The translations under genes and the position numbers were made by a program. A DNA stretch of 36,396 nucleotides, from assembly GCA_903946925.1 (NCBI GenBank), contig CAJAXK010000090.1, positions 1 through 36,396 of the forward strand. Reading direction: 5' to 3'. Shown here one piece after another: positions 24,349 to 33,174 of the stretch (positions are counted from its first letter, which is position 1; each line of letters opens with the position of its first letter). Below the pieces are notes generated by a model. That model saw nothing but the letters and a program-made list of their open reading frames with translations, did not search any database and was not told where the DNA came from. This DNA comes from an uncultured Bacteroidales bacterium. GTDB lineage: Bacteria; Bacteroidota; Bacteroidia; Bacteroidales; UBA4417.

Positions 24349-26775
24349 ATGAATAAATTTATAAAAATATTAACAATCTGTATTTTAATTCCAATTTTAG
24401 CTGAAGCGCAATCAGTTGCCAAAGCGCGCAAACTCATGGACGAATATAACTATAGCGAGGCAATTGAAATATTGAGAAAAGCTATTACCGAAGACAAGAA
24501 GAAAAATGAAGCTGTTCCTCTGTTGGCCGAATGTTATAGAATTAGAAATGAAGTTGCAAAAGCAAAAGAAATGTACGCGATTGCAATTGCTCTGCCCAAT
24601 GCAAAGCCCGAATATTTTTTCTTTTATGCAAAATCGTTGGAACTTTCGGGTGATTATCTTGGAGCTAAGAACATGTTCCAGAAATATGCTGAAAAAAGAC
24701 CTTCCGATCCACGGAAGAAACAATATATAGCCAATTGCGATAGTGTATTGACCAAATGGAGGCAGTTTTCCCCTGATTTCGAAGTGAAAATTGATAGCAA
24801 TATCAACACCATAGCCAGTGAGTTTGGCGCATCCTTTTATGAAGGCAAATTAACATTTGCATCCGACTTTGCCAACCCTGATGCAAAGAAAATATATAGC
24901 TGGACCGGCCATGGCTTTTTGGATATTATGCAATCGAGTCCCAAAGAACCTGGAGATTTTTGGGGCGGCATGGATACCCCTTCCAAATTTGAAGGTAAAT
25001 TTAACCGGCAATACCACGATGGGCCAGCAACCTTTAGTACCGATGGTAAAAGCATTTATTTTACCCGCTCATCCTATTCCAATGCCAAACTCGAAGGCGT
25101 TTACAAAACCAGTTTGTTGCAAATTTTCTATGCCCATAAGCAAGACACAACTTGGGGTGAAATAAAACCGTTTTATTTGAATAAACCAGAATATTCGATT
25201 GGACACCCAACTTTATCTTTTAACGGACAAACTCTTTACTTTGTAAGCGATATGCCGGGTGGCGAAGGCGGCACCGATATTTATATGTGCAAACGTGAAG
25301 GCGATGGTTGGGGCGGGCCTATTAAATTAGGGCCAACTGTAAATACCAAAGGGAACGAAATGTTCCCGTATGCCTGCGAAGATGGTTTTCTATATTTTGC
25401 TAGTGATGGCCATCCGGGTTTTGGTGGCCTCGATATTTTTAAAACAAAAAGTATAAACGGACGATGGATAACCCCAATAAACCTAAAAGGGCCTATAAAC
25501 GGGTCGTACGATGATTTCGCCATTGCTTTTGCCCCAGGACTGAAAAACGGCTTCTTTTCCAGCAATCGCCGAAATGGAATTGGAGATGATGATATTTATG
25601 CTTTCCGAAAGGTTGATACTGTTATACTGCCTGTTCTGCCAACATTTATTAGTGGTATTGTTAAAGATAAAACTACCATGCTGCCTATTGAAGATGCAAC
25701 CATTTTTCTTTATAATGGCAACACCAGGTACGTTTCGATTTTAAAAACGAATAAGGACGGCATGTTTTTCGCTAAAGTAAGCAAACCCACGGATTATATC
25801 GTAAAAGCAATGAAAACAAATTACATTGCCGATTGCACACCTTTCCCAGTCAATAAGTTAATACCTGCCGATACGATAAATGCCCCTCGCGAACTTTTAC
25901 TCGACAAACTAATTGTTAACAAATCTTTCAGGATCGACAATATTTATTACGATTTCGATAAATATGATATCCGTGAAGATGCCAAACCAGAGCTTGACAA
26001 ATTGGTGAGGATAATGAAAGAAAATACAATTGTGGTTGAACTGGGTTCACATACTGATTGCCGCGGAACGAATAAATATAACGACAACCTTTCCCAAAAA
26101 CGTGCCGAATCGGCTGTAAATTATATAGTTGACGAAGGAATAAGCTTAAACAGGATTTCGGCAAAAGGCTACGGCGAAAGCCAATTGCTTAATAAATGTG
26201 CTGATGGGGTGGAATGTACGCCGGAAGAGCATCAGTTAAACCGTAGAACAGAATTTAAAGTTATCAGCTTGACCCCTAAAGAAACCATTCCTGAGTATGA
26301 CCTTAGCCATTTTACCGGTGGGGAAGAACTGCCCGACTATTCATTTGAGGATGATTTTTTCGACAACTGTTTGCTTGTAAAACCAATCGAAAACCCTACC
26401 CCAAAAATAGATTTACCCGTATTTGAAGATGACAGTACAATTGTGCGACAAGCGGGCATTGAACCAACCCAACCTAAGGAAACGCCTAACAGTATAAAAA
26501 CACCAATAGAAGAACATGTTGCTACTTATACCTATAGCGTTCAACTCCTTTCGCTTACAAAACAGAAATCGCTTTTCGACCCAGTTTTCCATGGATTGAA
26601 AGACGTAAGACAATTCATTGATAAGGATTGTTACAAATACTCCTCAGGCCGTTTCGAAACAAAAACCGAAGCCATGGAATACCGAAACAAGATGATGAAG
26701 CTAGGATTTACCGATGCTTTTGTTATTAAAGTTGCCCATGAGAACACTTCCGACATCAAACCTGAAATAAAATAA
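24349..26775 (+). CDS. OmpA/PorE-like envelope scaffold 1 (TPR-PD40-CRD-OmpA-SPOR)
   Basis: 808 residues, exported (signal peptide ends LAEAQS). Domains in order: TPR-like helices (about 20-140, ARKLMDEYNYSEAIEILRKA), a PD40/WD40-like propeller (about 150-430, with repeated GPATFSTDGKSIYFTRS and YFVSDMPGGEGGTDIY), a carboxypeptidase-regulatory-like beta domain (about 432-520), an OmpA peptidoglycan-binding domain (about 528-645, YYDFDKYDIREDAKPELDKL, SHTDCRG, LSQKRAESAVNYI) and a C-terminal SPOR-like domain (about 725-800, YSVQLLSL and YSSGRFETKTEAMEYRNK). The first four match PorE of the type IX secretion system; the SPOR-like end is extra. Expected to link an outer-membrane complex to peptidoglycan. 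It has a paralogue at 29565. Confidence 0.9.
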   Translation: MNKFIKILTICILIPILAEAQSVAKARKLMDEYNYSEAIEILRKAITEDKKKNEAVPLLAECYRIRNEVAKAKEMYAIAIALPNAKPEYFFFYAKSLELSGDYLGAKNMFQKYAEKRPSDPRKKQYIANCDSVLTKWRQFSPDFEVKIDSNINTIASEFGASFYEGKLTFASDFANPDAKKIYSWTGHGFLDIMQSSPKEPGDFWGGMDTPSKFEGKFNRQYHDGPATFSTDGKSIYFTRSSYSNAKLEGVYKTSLLQIFYAHKQDTTWGEIKPFYLNKPEYSIGHPTLSFNGQTLYFVSDMPGGEGGTDIYMCKREGDGWGGPIKLGPTVNTKGNEMFPYACEDGFLYFASDGHPGFGGLDIFKTKSINGRWITPINLKGPINGSYDDFAIAFAPGLKNGFFSSNRRNGIGDDDIYAFRKVDTVILPVLPTFISGIVKDKTTMLPIEDATIFLYNGNTRYVSILKTNKDGMFFAKVSKPTDYIVKAMKTNYIADCTPFPVNKLIPADTINAPRELLLDKLIVNKSFRIDNIYYDFDKYDIREDAKPELDKLVRIMKENTIVVELGSHTDCRGTNKYNDNLSQKRAESAVNYIVDEGISLNRISAKGYGESQLLNKCADGVECTPEEHQLNRRTEFKVISLTPKETIPEYDLSHFTGGEELPDYSFEDDFFDNCLLVKPIENPTPKIDLPVFEDDSTIVRQAGIEPTQPKETPNSIKTPIEEHVATYTYSVQLLSLTKQKSLFDPVFHGLKDVRQFIDKDCYKYSSGRFETKTEAMEYRNKMMKLGFTDAFVIKVAHENTSDIKPEIK

Positions 26776-27145
26776 ATGGTAACACGTTTTTGGGTGGGAC
26801 CCAATGCTCAGATATGTTTTAATGTGGGCACTTTTACAAAAAACACCTCGCAATAGAACAATTGTTTTTAGTAATTATTGTTAGTGTTTACCTCTAACAA
26901 TGCATTGATAGCCTAATGTTTGCCACATACTTTACAGCTTTCTCTGATTGAAATCATAATAATTTGGTTCTTCATGCTTCAGACCTAAAAATTTAAATTA
27001 ATTTTAATCTGCGGTAAGCAAGAGAAGATGATGTTGGATGGAGCGAGCCAAAAGTTAGAAAGGTTTTGATTGGCAAAAAGATAAATACTGCATATCCAGA
27101 AACGAGACAAAAATAATTAGTTCATTTACTAACAGTTACAATAAA
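26776..27145. other. 370-base gap without a recognised feature
   Basis: AT-rich DNA between the OmpA/PorE-like gene and the DUF5362 gene. No repeat family from elsewhere in the window, clear terminator or exact TAnnTTTG box was found here. Confidence 0.5.
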
Positions 27146-27610
27146 GTGGAAGATAGCAACGACAAAACAATTTTAAGCCCAGATGGAGTATTACAACTTA
27201 CTTCCGAATCTGTTGGCTTTCTGGTTACAACTGCAAAATGGGGAAAATTTTTGGCCATATTGGGGTTTATCGTAACCGGATTACTATTTGTATCGGGAAT
27301 ACTGATGAGCTTTGTCCTCGGCAAATTACAAGACGAAATGGTGCCTTTAAACATGCCAATCCCGCCAATAGTCCTTTCAATCATATATATTCTGATAGCC
27401 GCAATATATGTGATACCTGTAATTTTCCTTAATACGTTCTGCAACAGTGCTTTAAAAGCGATAAATTCCTACAGCAACGAATATTTGACAAAATCCCTCA
27501 AAAACCTCAAGAATCTTTTTGTTTTTATTGGTGTTTCTACAGTAATTATTCTTGCTTTGTACCTCATTGTGCTTGTTATAGTTGGTTCAGCCGCCATCAT
27601 GAATTTGTGA
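27146..27610 (+). CDS. DUF5362-like small membrane protein
   Basis: 154 residues, function unknown. About 30 polar residues (TILSPDGVLQLTSES) lead into three or four membrane segments at about 31-57, 70-97 and 122-152. The conserved look includes TAKWGKFLAILGFI, NTFCNSALKAI and a loop with LTKSLKNLKNLFVFIG, which fits the DUF5362 family of Bacteroidota. The start is a GTG at 27146; no in-frame ATG exists before the first membrane segment, so this alternative start is needed. It stands 123 bases before the phosphohexomutase gene, with a separate promoter candidate between, so co-transcription is uncertain. Confidence 0.78.
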   Translation: MEDSNDKTILSPDGVLQLTSESVGFLVTTAKWGKFLAILGFIVTGLLFVSGILMSFVLGKLQDEMVPLNMPIPPIVLSIIYILIAAIYVIPVIFLNTFCNSALKAINSYSNEYLTKSLKNLKNLFVFIGVSTVIILALYLIVLVIVGSAAIMNL

Positions 27611-27677
27611 GCAACTATCAAAAAAAACAATCAAAATAATTTTTACTTACAGGCATCCTTCTTTTAAAAAAAAGGCT

Positions 27678-27685
27678 TAGGTTTG
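27678..27685 (+). promoter_or_regulatory. Candidate -7 box of the phosphohexomutase gene
   Basis: TAGGTTTG matches TAnnTTTG, 49 bases before the ATG at 27734. Confidence 0.4.
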
Positions 27686-27733
27686 TATGAATAAAATCAA
27701 TTAATAAAATTAACCTAATAACTCCTTAATAGT

Positions 27734-29482
27734 ATGGCAATTACAACTATTGACCCTGCAATTTTAAAACGGGCACAGGCCTGGTTGAACGACAGTAATA
27801 TCGATGGCGATACAAAAGCAAGAATCAGTGCAATGATTGAAAATGATCCTGCCGAGGTAGCCGAAAGTTTTTACTGCGATTTAGAATTTGGCACTGGTGG
27901 TTTGCGGGGCATTATGGGCGATGGAACCAACCGCATGAACAAATATACGGTTGGCATGGCAACTCAAGGGCTTGCAAATTACTTAAAAGCCGAATTCACT
28001 GGCAAAGGCGAAATTAAGATTGCCATTGCACATGATTCGCGCAACAACAGCAGTTACTTCGCAAAAACATCGGCAGAAGTATTGTCAGCCAATGGCATAA
28101 CGGTCTATTTGTTCGAGAACCTACGGCCAACCCCCGAACTTTCATTTGCTGTGCGTTACCTTAACTGTAAAAGTGGAATTGTAATCACGGCTTCGCATAA
28201 TCCAAAAGAATATAATGGCTACAAAGTATATTGGGACGACGGTGCCCAATTGGTACCGCCCCACGACAAGAACGTAATTCTGGAAGTGAAAAAGATTGCC
28301 TCCGTTGGTGAAGTGCAATTTAATGGCGATGCATCTAAAATTATAATGATTGGCGAAGAAATAGATAAGGAATTCCTTAGGGTTTCAAAAACCTACTCGT
28401 TGGCCCCTGAAGTAATTACGCCACAAAAGGATATGAAAATTGTATTTACGCCTTTACACGGAACCGGAATTACACTTGTACCCCAGGCACTTAAAAATTA
28501 CGGTTTCGAAAACATACATATTGTAGAAGAACAGGCCGTTTCGGACGGTAATTTCCCAACAATTGTATCGCCAAACCCGGAAGAAAAAGCTGCAATGCAA
28601 ATGGCTTTGGATAAAGCCAGGGCAATACATGCCGATTTGGTACTGGCCACTGATCCAGATGCTGACCGCATAGGGGTTGGAGTAAAGGATATTGAAGGGA
28701 ACTACGTTTTGCTCAATGGCAATCAAACTGCAGCCCTGTTAACCTATTATTTAATAAAGCAGTGGCAGTTGAAAGGGAAATTGAAAGGCAATGAATACAT
28801 AGTAAAAACAATTGTTACTTCCGAACTGCTCAGTGATATTGCAAAAAGTGCAGGCGTTGAGTATTTCGATTGCCTTACTGGCTTTAAATGGATTGCAGAA
28901 GTTATCCGAAATTTGGAAGGCAAGAAAACTTTTATAGGTGGCGGCGAAGAAAGCTATGGGTTCATGATAGGTGATTTTGTGCGCGATAAAGATGCTGTTA
29001 CAGCTTGCTGCATTTTTGCCGAATGTGCAGCCTGGGCAGCAAGCAAAGGAAAAAGCCTTTATGAATTATTGCTCGACATTTACCTCGAATATGGATTATA
29101 CAAGGAAAACCTTGTAAACGTGGTAAAAAAAGGCATGAGTGGCCAAGCTGAAATCAAAGCAATGATGGAGGGTTTCCGCGCAAATCCACCTAAAGTAATA
29201 GCTGGATCAAAGGTTTCACTGATGAATGATTACGAACTTAGGCAATCTACTGATATTGAAACGGGTAAAGTGAATCCTATTGAATTACCTAAAAGTGATG
29301 TGTTGCAATTTTTCCTTGCCGATGGCACCAAAATTTCAATGCGGCCATCAGGTACCGAGCCTAAGATAAAATTTTATTTCAGTGTGAGGTCAAATCTTGA
29401 TGCGGTTGCAAATTTTAAACAAACTGAAGCAATACTCGACAACAGAATTGAAGAAATAATTGTTTCAATGGGGTTGAGATAG
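27734..29482 (+). CDS. Phosphoglucomutase/phosphomannomutase family enzyme
   Basis: Interconverts hexose 1- and 6-phosphates through a phosphoserine intermediate; feeds nucleotide-sugar and glycogen pathways. 582 residues, typical for the long phospho-sugar mutase branch of Bacteroidota. The catalytic loop is TASHNPKEYNG with Ser154; the Mg-binding loop is ATDPDADRIG (Asp307, Asp309, Asp311); the sugar-binding loop is GGGEESYG; and the phosphate-binding loop is RPSGTEPKIKFY near the end. LEFGTGGLRGIMGDGTNRMN near the N-terminus is the usual phylum signature. Substrate (glucose or mannose) cannot be fixed by eye. A strong terminator follows. Confidence 0.95.
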   Translation: MAITTIDPAILKRAQAWLNDSNIDGDTKARISAMIENDPAEVAESFYCDLEFGTGGLRGIMGDGTNRMNKYTVGMATQGLANYLKAEFTGKGEIKIAIAHDSRNNSSYFAKTSAEVLSANGITVYLFENLRPTPELSFAVRYLNCKSGIVITASHNPKEYNGYKVYWDDGAQLVPPHDKNVILEVKKIASVGEVQFNGDASKIIMIGEEIDKEFLRVSKTYSLAPEVITPQKDMKIVFTPLHGTGITLVPQALKNYGFENIHIVEEQAVSDGNFPTIVSPNPEEKAAMQMALDKARAIHADLVLATDPDADRIGVGVKDIEGNYVLLNGNQTAALLTYYLIKQWQLKGKLKGNEYIVKTIVTSELLSDIAKSAGVEYFDCLTGFKWIAEVIRNLEGKKTFIGGGEESYGFMIGDFVRDKDAVTACCIFAECAAWAASKGKSLYELLLDIYLEYGLYKENLVNVVKKGMSGQAEIKAMMEGFRANPPKVIAGSKVSLMNDYELRQSTDIETGKVNPIELPKSDVLQFFLADGTKISMRPSGTEPKIKFYFSVRSNLDAVANFKQTEAILDNRIEEIIVSMGLR

Positions 29483-29501
29483 CAATGGGATGATCAAAAT
29501 G

Positions 29502-29535
29502 AAAAAAGGTGTAACTTCTGCTACACCTTTTTTTT
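29502..29535. terminator. Strong bidirectional terminator between convergent genes
   Basis: A perfect 12-base stem (29502-29513 with 29522-29533) around an 8-base loop, core GGTGTA/TACACC, with A6 on one side and T8 on the other. It lies between the phosphohexomutase stop and the stop of the minus-strand OmpA/PorE-like gene 2, so it can serve both. Confidence 0.88.
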
Positions 29536-29564
29536 ATTTCGAAAGCATTTCAACCCCAAGAAGA

Positions 29565-32108
29565 CTATTTCCCTGATTTGGGAATTTCAATTAATTTGCC
29601 GTTTTTAAACAAAACTATGATTGATTCGGAAAAACCCAATTGAATCATTTTACTGTTGTACTCGGCACATTGGTTATAATTGGCAAAATTACCAGATGTG
29701 TATTTATACTTTCCATTATCAATATACAACTGTATACCTGCAACAGACTTAAATGCAGCGTCATTCAACGATTTTTTGCTGTTAAAGGCAAATAATTGAA
29801 CCTTATATACTTCCAACAACCCAGCACTTGGCTGATAGTTCGTTTTGTTTGCACTATCCTTTACCACGATTGAAGCAGCAATAGTTGACTGCTTCAAGGC
29901 TTTAATAGCTATTGAACAATTATTGAAAAATTCAGCGCCAAGCGAATCGGCAAATATTTGATCGCCTTCCACATACTCCTCCAATTTGTATTCAGCCATT
30001 GAATCATCAATTGCAATGCTTGTGCTTTTAAATTCGGTGCGCCTATTGGCCTGATGTTCGGCTTTGGTGCAGGCAATGCCATCAGAGCACTTGTTCACAA
30101 GCTGGTATTCGCCATATCCCTTAGCTGTTATCCTGCTTTTATCAATATTGTTGGCCACTATGTAATTCACTGCCGATTCGGCCCGTTTTTGGGAAAGCCT
30201 GTCGTTGTATGCAAAAGAACCCCTGCTATCTGTATGTGATCCCAATTCAATACTGATAGCATTTTCTTTCATAATCCTAACCAGCTTGTCCAATTCGGGC
30301 TTTGCATCTTCGCGGATATTATATTTATCAAAATCGTAGTAAATATTATCCAAAATAAATGTCTTGTTGATTACCAATTTATCAAGCAACAAATCGCGAG
30401 GCGCTAATATTGTGTTACCTGGTTGTAACGAAGCAATTGTAAAAGGAGTGCAATCGGCAATATAATTCGTTTTCATTGCCTTTACCAAATACTCTGATGT
30501 TTCCTCAACAGGGGCAGTATAAACACCACCTTCTCCCGATTTCAACACGCGGACAAAGCCTGTTGATGGATTATAAAGAAATACTGTTGCACCGGCCAAA
30601 GGCTGCATTGTAGTTTTATCTTTAACCAGTCCCGAAATATAGGTTGGCAACATTTTTGGAGCTTCAACCAAACGGAATGCGTAAATATCGTCGCTCCCAA
30701 CACCATTTGGCCGGTCACTTGAAAAGAAACCGCTTTTAGCCCCAGGTGCAAATGCAAAAGCAAAATCATCGAAAGGGCTGTTGATTGGTGGCTGCAAATT
30801 CACTGGATTGGTCCACTTCCCATTTTGCTTTTTCGACTCAAAAATATCGAGTCCTCCATAACCAGGATGTCCGGAACTTGCAAAATACAATATAGAATCG
30901 GCATATATGGTTGGAAACATTTCATTTTCCTTTGTATTAATTACTGACCCCAATTTTGAAGGTGGCCCCCAATTATCGCCGATGCGGTTACACGTATAAA
31001 TATCAGTGCCACCTTCGCCACCCGCCATATCGCTGACAAAATACATTGTGTTTCCATCCGAAGACAATGAAGGATGCCCGACCGAATGATCAGTACTATT
31101 TAGGAAAAAAGGTTCCGCATTTCCCCATGTACTATCAATTTTAGTAGCATAAAATATTTTGAGCATATTAGTCTTGGTGCCATCAACCTTTGAGGCCTTC
31201 CCATAAAAGGATCGCGTAAAATAAATACTGCTTCCATCGAAGCTAAAAGTAGCCGGCCCGTCGTGATATTTTTGGTTTATTTTCTTGTTAAATTTCACAG
31301 GTTTGGAAAAGTCTCCCCAAAAATCAGATCTTACTTTCGGGAATGCCTGCATAATATCTAAATATCCGCGCCCAGTCCAGCCATAAAGGTTTCTCTCGTT
31401 AGGTTCGGCAAAGTCAGAGGTAAATACAAATCCGCCTGAATTGAATGCAGCCCCAAAATCGCTAGCATTCGTATTAATATTCCCAACAATTTTTACCTCG
31501 AATTGTGGAGAAGGGGTTTGTTGCCCGGCTGTTTTGTTAACCGGAATATTTCGAGCAAAACTTCTTTTAGCCATTAAATTTGGGTTTAGGCTGTCGTAAT
31601 CTTCAGTGCTCCTATTTACCGGCACTTCTGCTGCAATCCCATAAGTGTTAACGGGTACATTGGAACTATTTGTATCGCTTTGCACCCTGTTTCGGCTCCA
31701 TGGACCAAGCACGCTATCGCAATATGCCATATATTGCTGGCCCCTACTATCAGAAGGAACTTTCCCGGAATATATCCTGAACATTTCCCTTGCTTTTATA
31801 TAGTCGCCTGTGGATTGCAACGCCTGGGCATAATAAAAAAACCATTCGGGTTGAGCCTCGGGCAAGGTAACGGCAATTGCGTATGCATCCCTGGCCTTAA
31901 AAATATCGCGTTGCAACCGATAACACTCAGCTAACATTGGAATAGCTTCGTTTCTGGTATCTTCTGCAGCAACCGCTTTTTTAAGAATCTCTACAGCAAG
32001 TGTATAGTTGAATTTCTCCATTTGTTTCCTTGCATCCTGGGTTGATTGGGCAATCAAGGTTACAGGCAACAAAAGGATGATGGCAAGAATAGGTATATAT
32101 GTTTTCAT
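29565..32108 (-). CDS. OmpA/PorE-like envelope scaffold 2 (TPR-PD40-CRD-OmpA-SPOR)
   Basis: 847 residues, clear paralogue of the protein at 24349 along its whole length. Signal peptide ends near TLIAQS; TPR-like region (about 22-140), then an insert of roughly 60 residues rich in Asn, Ser and Val (about 140-200) that gene 1 lacks, the PD40 propeller (about 205-490), a carboxypeptidase-regulatory-like domain, the OmpA domain (about 586-700, YYDFDKYNIREDAKPELDKL, SHTDSRG, LSQKRAESAV), and a SPOR-like end (about 766-835, YKVQLFAF and KYTSGNFANYNQ). It is the third gene of the likely cargo-PorP-OmpA operon, 44 bases after the PorP gene, so it probably serves export or anchoring of that cargo. Confidence 0.9.
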   Translation of the reverse strand: MKTYIPILAIILLLPVTLIAQSTQDARKQMEKFNYTLAVEILKKAVAAEDTRNEAIPMLAECYRLQRDIFKARDAYAIAVTLPEAQPEWFFYYAQALQSTGDYIKAREMFRIYSGKVPSDSRGQQYMAYCDSVLGPWSRNRVQSDTNSSNVPVNTYGIAAEVPVNRSTEDYDSLNPNLMAKRSFARNIPVNKTAGQQTPSPQFEVKIVGNINTNASDFGAAFNSGGFVFTSDFAEPNERNLYGWTGRGYLDIMQAFPKVRSDFWGDFSKPVKFNKKINQKYHDGPATFSFDGSSIYFTRSFYGKASKVDGTKTNMLKIFYATKIDSTWGNAEPFFLNSTDHSVGHPSLSSDGNTMYFVSDMAGGEGGTDIYTCNRIGDNWGPPSKLGSVINTKENEMFPTIYADSILYFASSGHPGYGGLDIFESKKQNGKWTNPVNLQPPINSPFDDFAFAFAPGAKSGFFSSDRPNGVGSDDIYAFRLVEAPKMLPTYISGLVKDKTTMQPLAGATVFLYNPSTGFVRVLKSGEGGVYTAPVEETSEYLVKAMKTNYIADCTPFTIASLQPGNTILAPRDLLLDKLVINKTFILDNIYYDFDKYNIREDAKPELDKLVRIMKENAISIELGSHTDSRGSFAYNDRLSQKRAESAVNYIVANNIDKSRITAKGYGEYQLVNKCSDGIACTKAEHQANRRTEFKSTSIAIDDSMAEYKLEEYVEGDQIFADSLGAEFFNNCSIAIKALKQSTIAASIVVKDSANKTNYQPSAGLLEVYKVQLFAFNSKKSLNDAAFKSVAGIQLYIDNGKYKYTSGNFANYNQCAEYNSKMIQLGFSESIIVLFKNGKLIEIPKSGK

Positions 32109-32152
32109 AGTTATAGTAAGTTTGACTTACAATGTTTTTTACGGTACCCGAA

Positions 32153-33070
32153 TTAAAAATACCTAGGGGTTTTCATTCTTTTGTTATTATTAATTTCGAA
32201 GCTCAGACGAAATTCATGCGAACCATTCCTTTCTATTTTCAATTCGTTGAGCCACATATCATACGAATAACCAATGCGCATATTTTGCGTAACATTAAAC
32301 TCGGTAATCAATGAAATAGCACTGTGTGTTCGGTAGGCAGCTCCTAACCAAAGCACCTTGGATATAAGAAAACTTATATTGAAGTCGAACTGCACAGGGG
32401 CATTTTTTACATATTTTGCTATCATTGAAGGCTTGAACACTAAATTGTCACCAATTTCAACTGCCCCCCCTGACATAAAATAGAAATGCCTGAACAGTTT
32501 ACTGAATCCAGAATTACCAAGCGTATCATATACTACAAGCCATTGGTTCTGTAACAGTTGATGTGACGAAAACCCAGCATAGAATTTTGCGGGCACATAG
32601 TAATAAACACCAAAATTTGCATCAAAAACTGTTTTCTTGTCTATAGGGTTATCTTTAAACGGATCAGGTTGATAAGGATCCAATTTGGAAGAAATAATAT
32701 TATTGTTCTTTACGCCACCCTGTAAGCCAAATGACAGTTTACTTTTATTAAAATTAATCCTATAAGCGTATGTAAGCATACCGGTTGTGTAAGATACTGG
32801 CCCTATCTGGTCGTTTGTCAGTTCAAATCCGTACGCACTATGAACCGAATTAAACGGTGAATGAACTGAAGCAGATATTGTTTTTGGTGCCCCTTCTATA
32901 CTAACCCACTGGTATCGGTAAAGCATGTCCACTGAAATATTTTCGTGGCTACCTGCATATCCCGGATTAATTGCCAATTGGTTGAACATATATTGGCTGT
33001 ACAAGGAAACCTGTTGGGCAAACAGGGAACCTGTTGAAAATATTAGGAGGGTTAAAAGTATCTTTTTCAT
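32153..33070 (-). CDS. PorP/SprF family type IX secretion membrane protein
   Basis: 305 residues, signal peptide ending SLFAQQ, then an outer-membrane beta-barrel. The family opening QVSLYSQYMFNQLAINPGYA is exact in style, followed by YRYQWVSIEGAPKTI and alternating barrel strands to the C-terminus. SprF-type proteins are needed for secretion of partner proteins that carry type B C-terminal domains, normally encoded next to them, as here: the cargo gene ends 104 bases upstream. PorP/SprF proteins may also cap or hold the cargo at the surface. Same strand and close spacing support an operon with the OmpA/PorE-like gene. Confidence 0.93.
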   Translation of the reverse strand: MKKILLTLLIFSTGSLFAQQVSLYSQYMFNQLAINPGYAGSHENISVDMLYRYQWVSIEGAPKTISASVHSPFNSVHSAYGFELTNDQIGPVSYTTGMLTYAYRINFNKSKLSFGLQGGVKNNNIISSKLDPYQPDPFKDNPIDKKTVFDANFGVYYYVPAKFYAGFSSHQLLQNQWLVVYDTLGNSGFSKLFRHFYFMSGGAVEIGDNLVFKPSMIAKYVKNAPVQFDFNISFLISKVLWLGAAYRTHSAISLITEFNVTQNMRIGYSYDMWLNELKIERNGSHEFRLSFEINNNKRMKTPRYF

Positions 33071-33132
33071 AAATCTATTATATTTTTTGAGTTATGGTCT
33101 CTTTTGAATTAATCTGGAGTTTGATCCGGAAA

Positions 33133-33167
33133 AGATAACCATGCAAACCAATTTTACATGGTTATCT
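33133..33167 (-). terminator. Intercistronic hairpin between cargo and PorP genes
   Basis: An 11-base perfect stem, AGATAACCATG with CATGGTTATCT, around a 13-base loop, starting 7 bases after the cargo stop. On the minus strand it ends with only four T before CC, so it would be at most a leaky terminator or an mRNA-end stabiliser. Confidence 0.5.
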
Positions 33168-33174
33168 AATTCTA

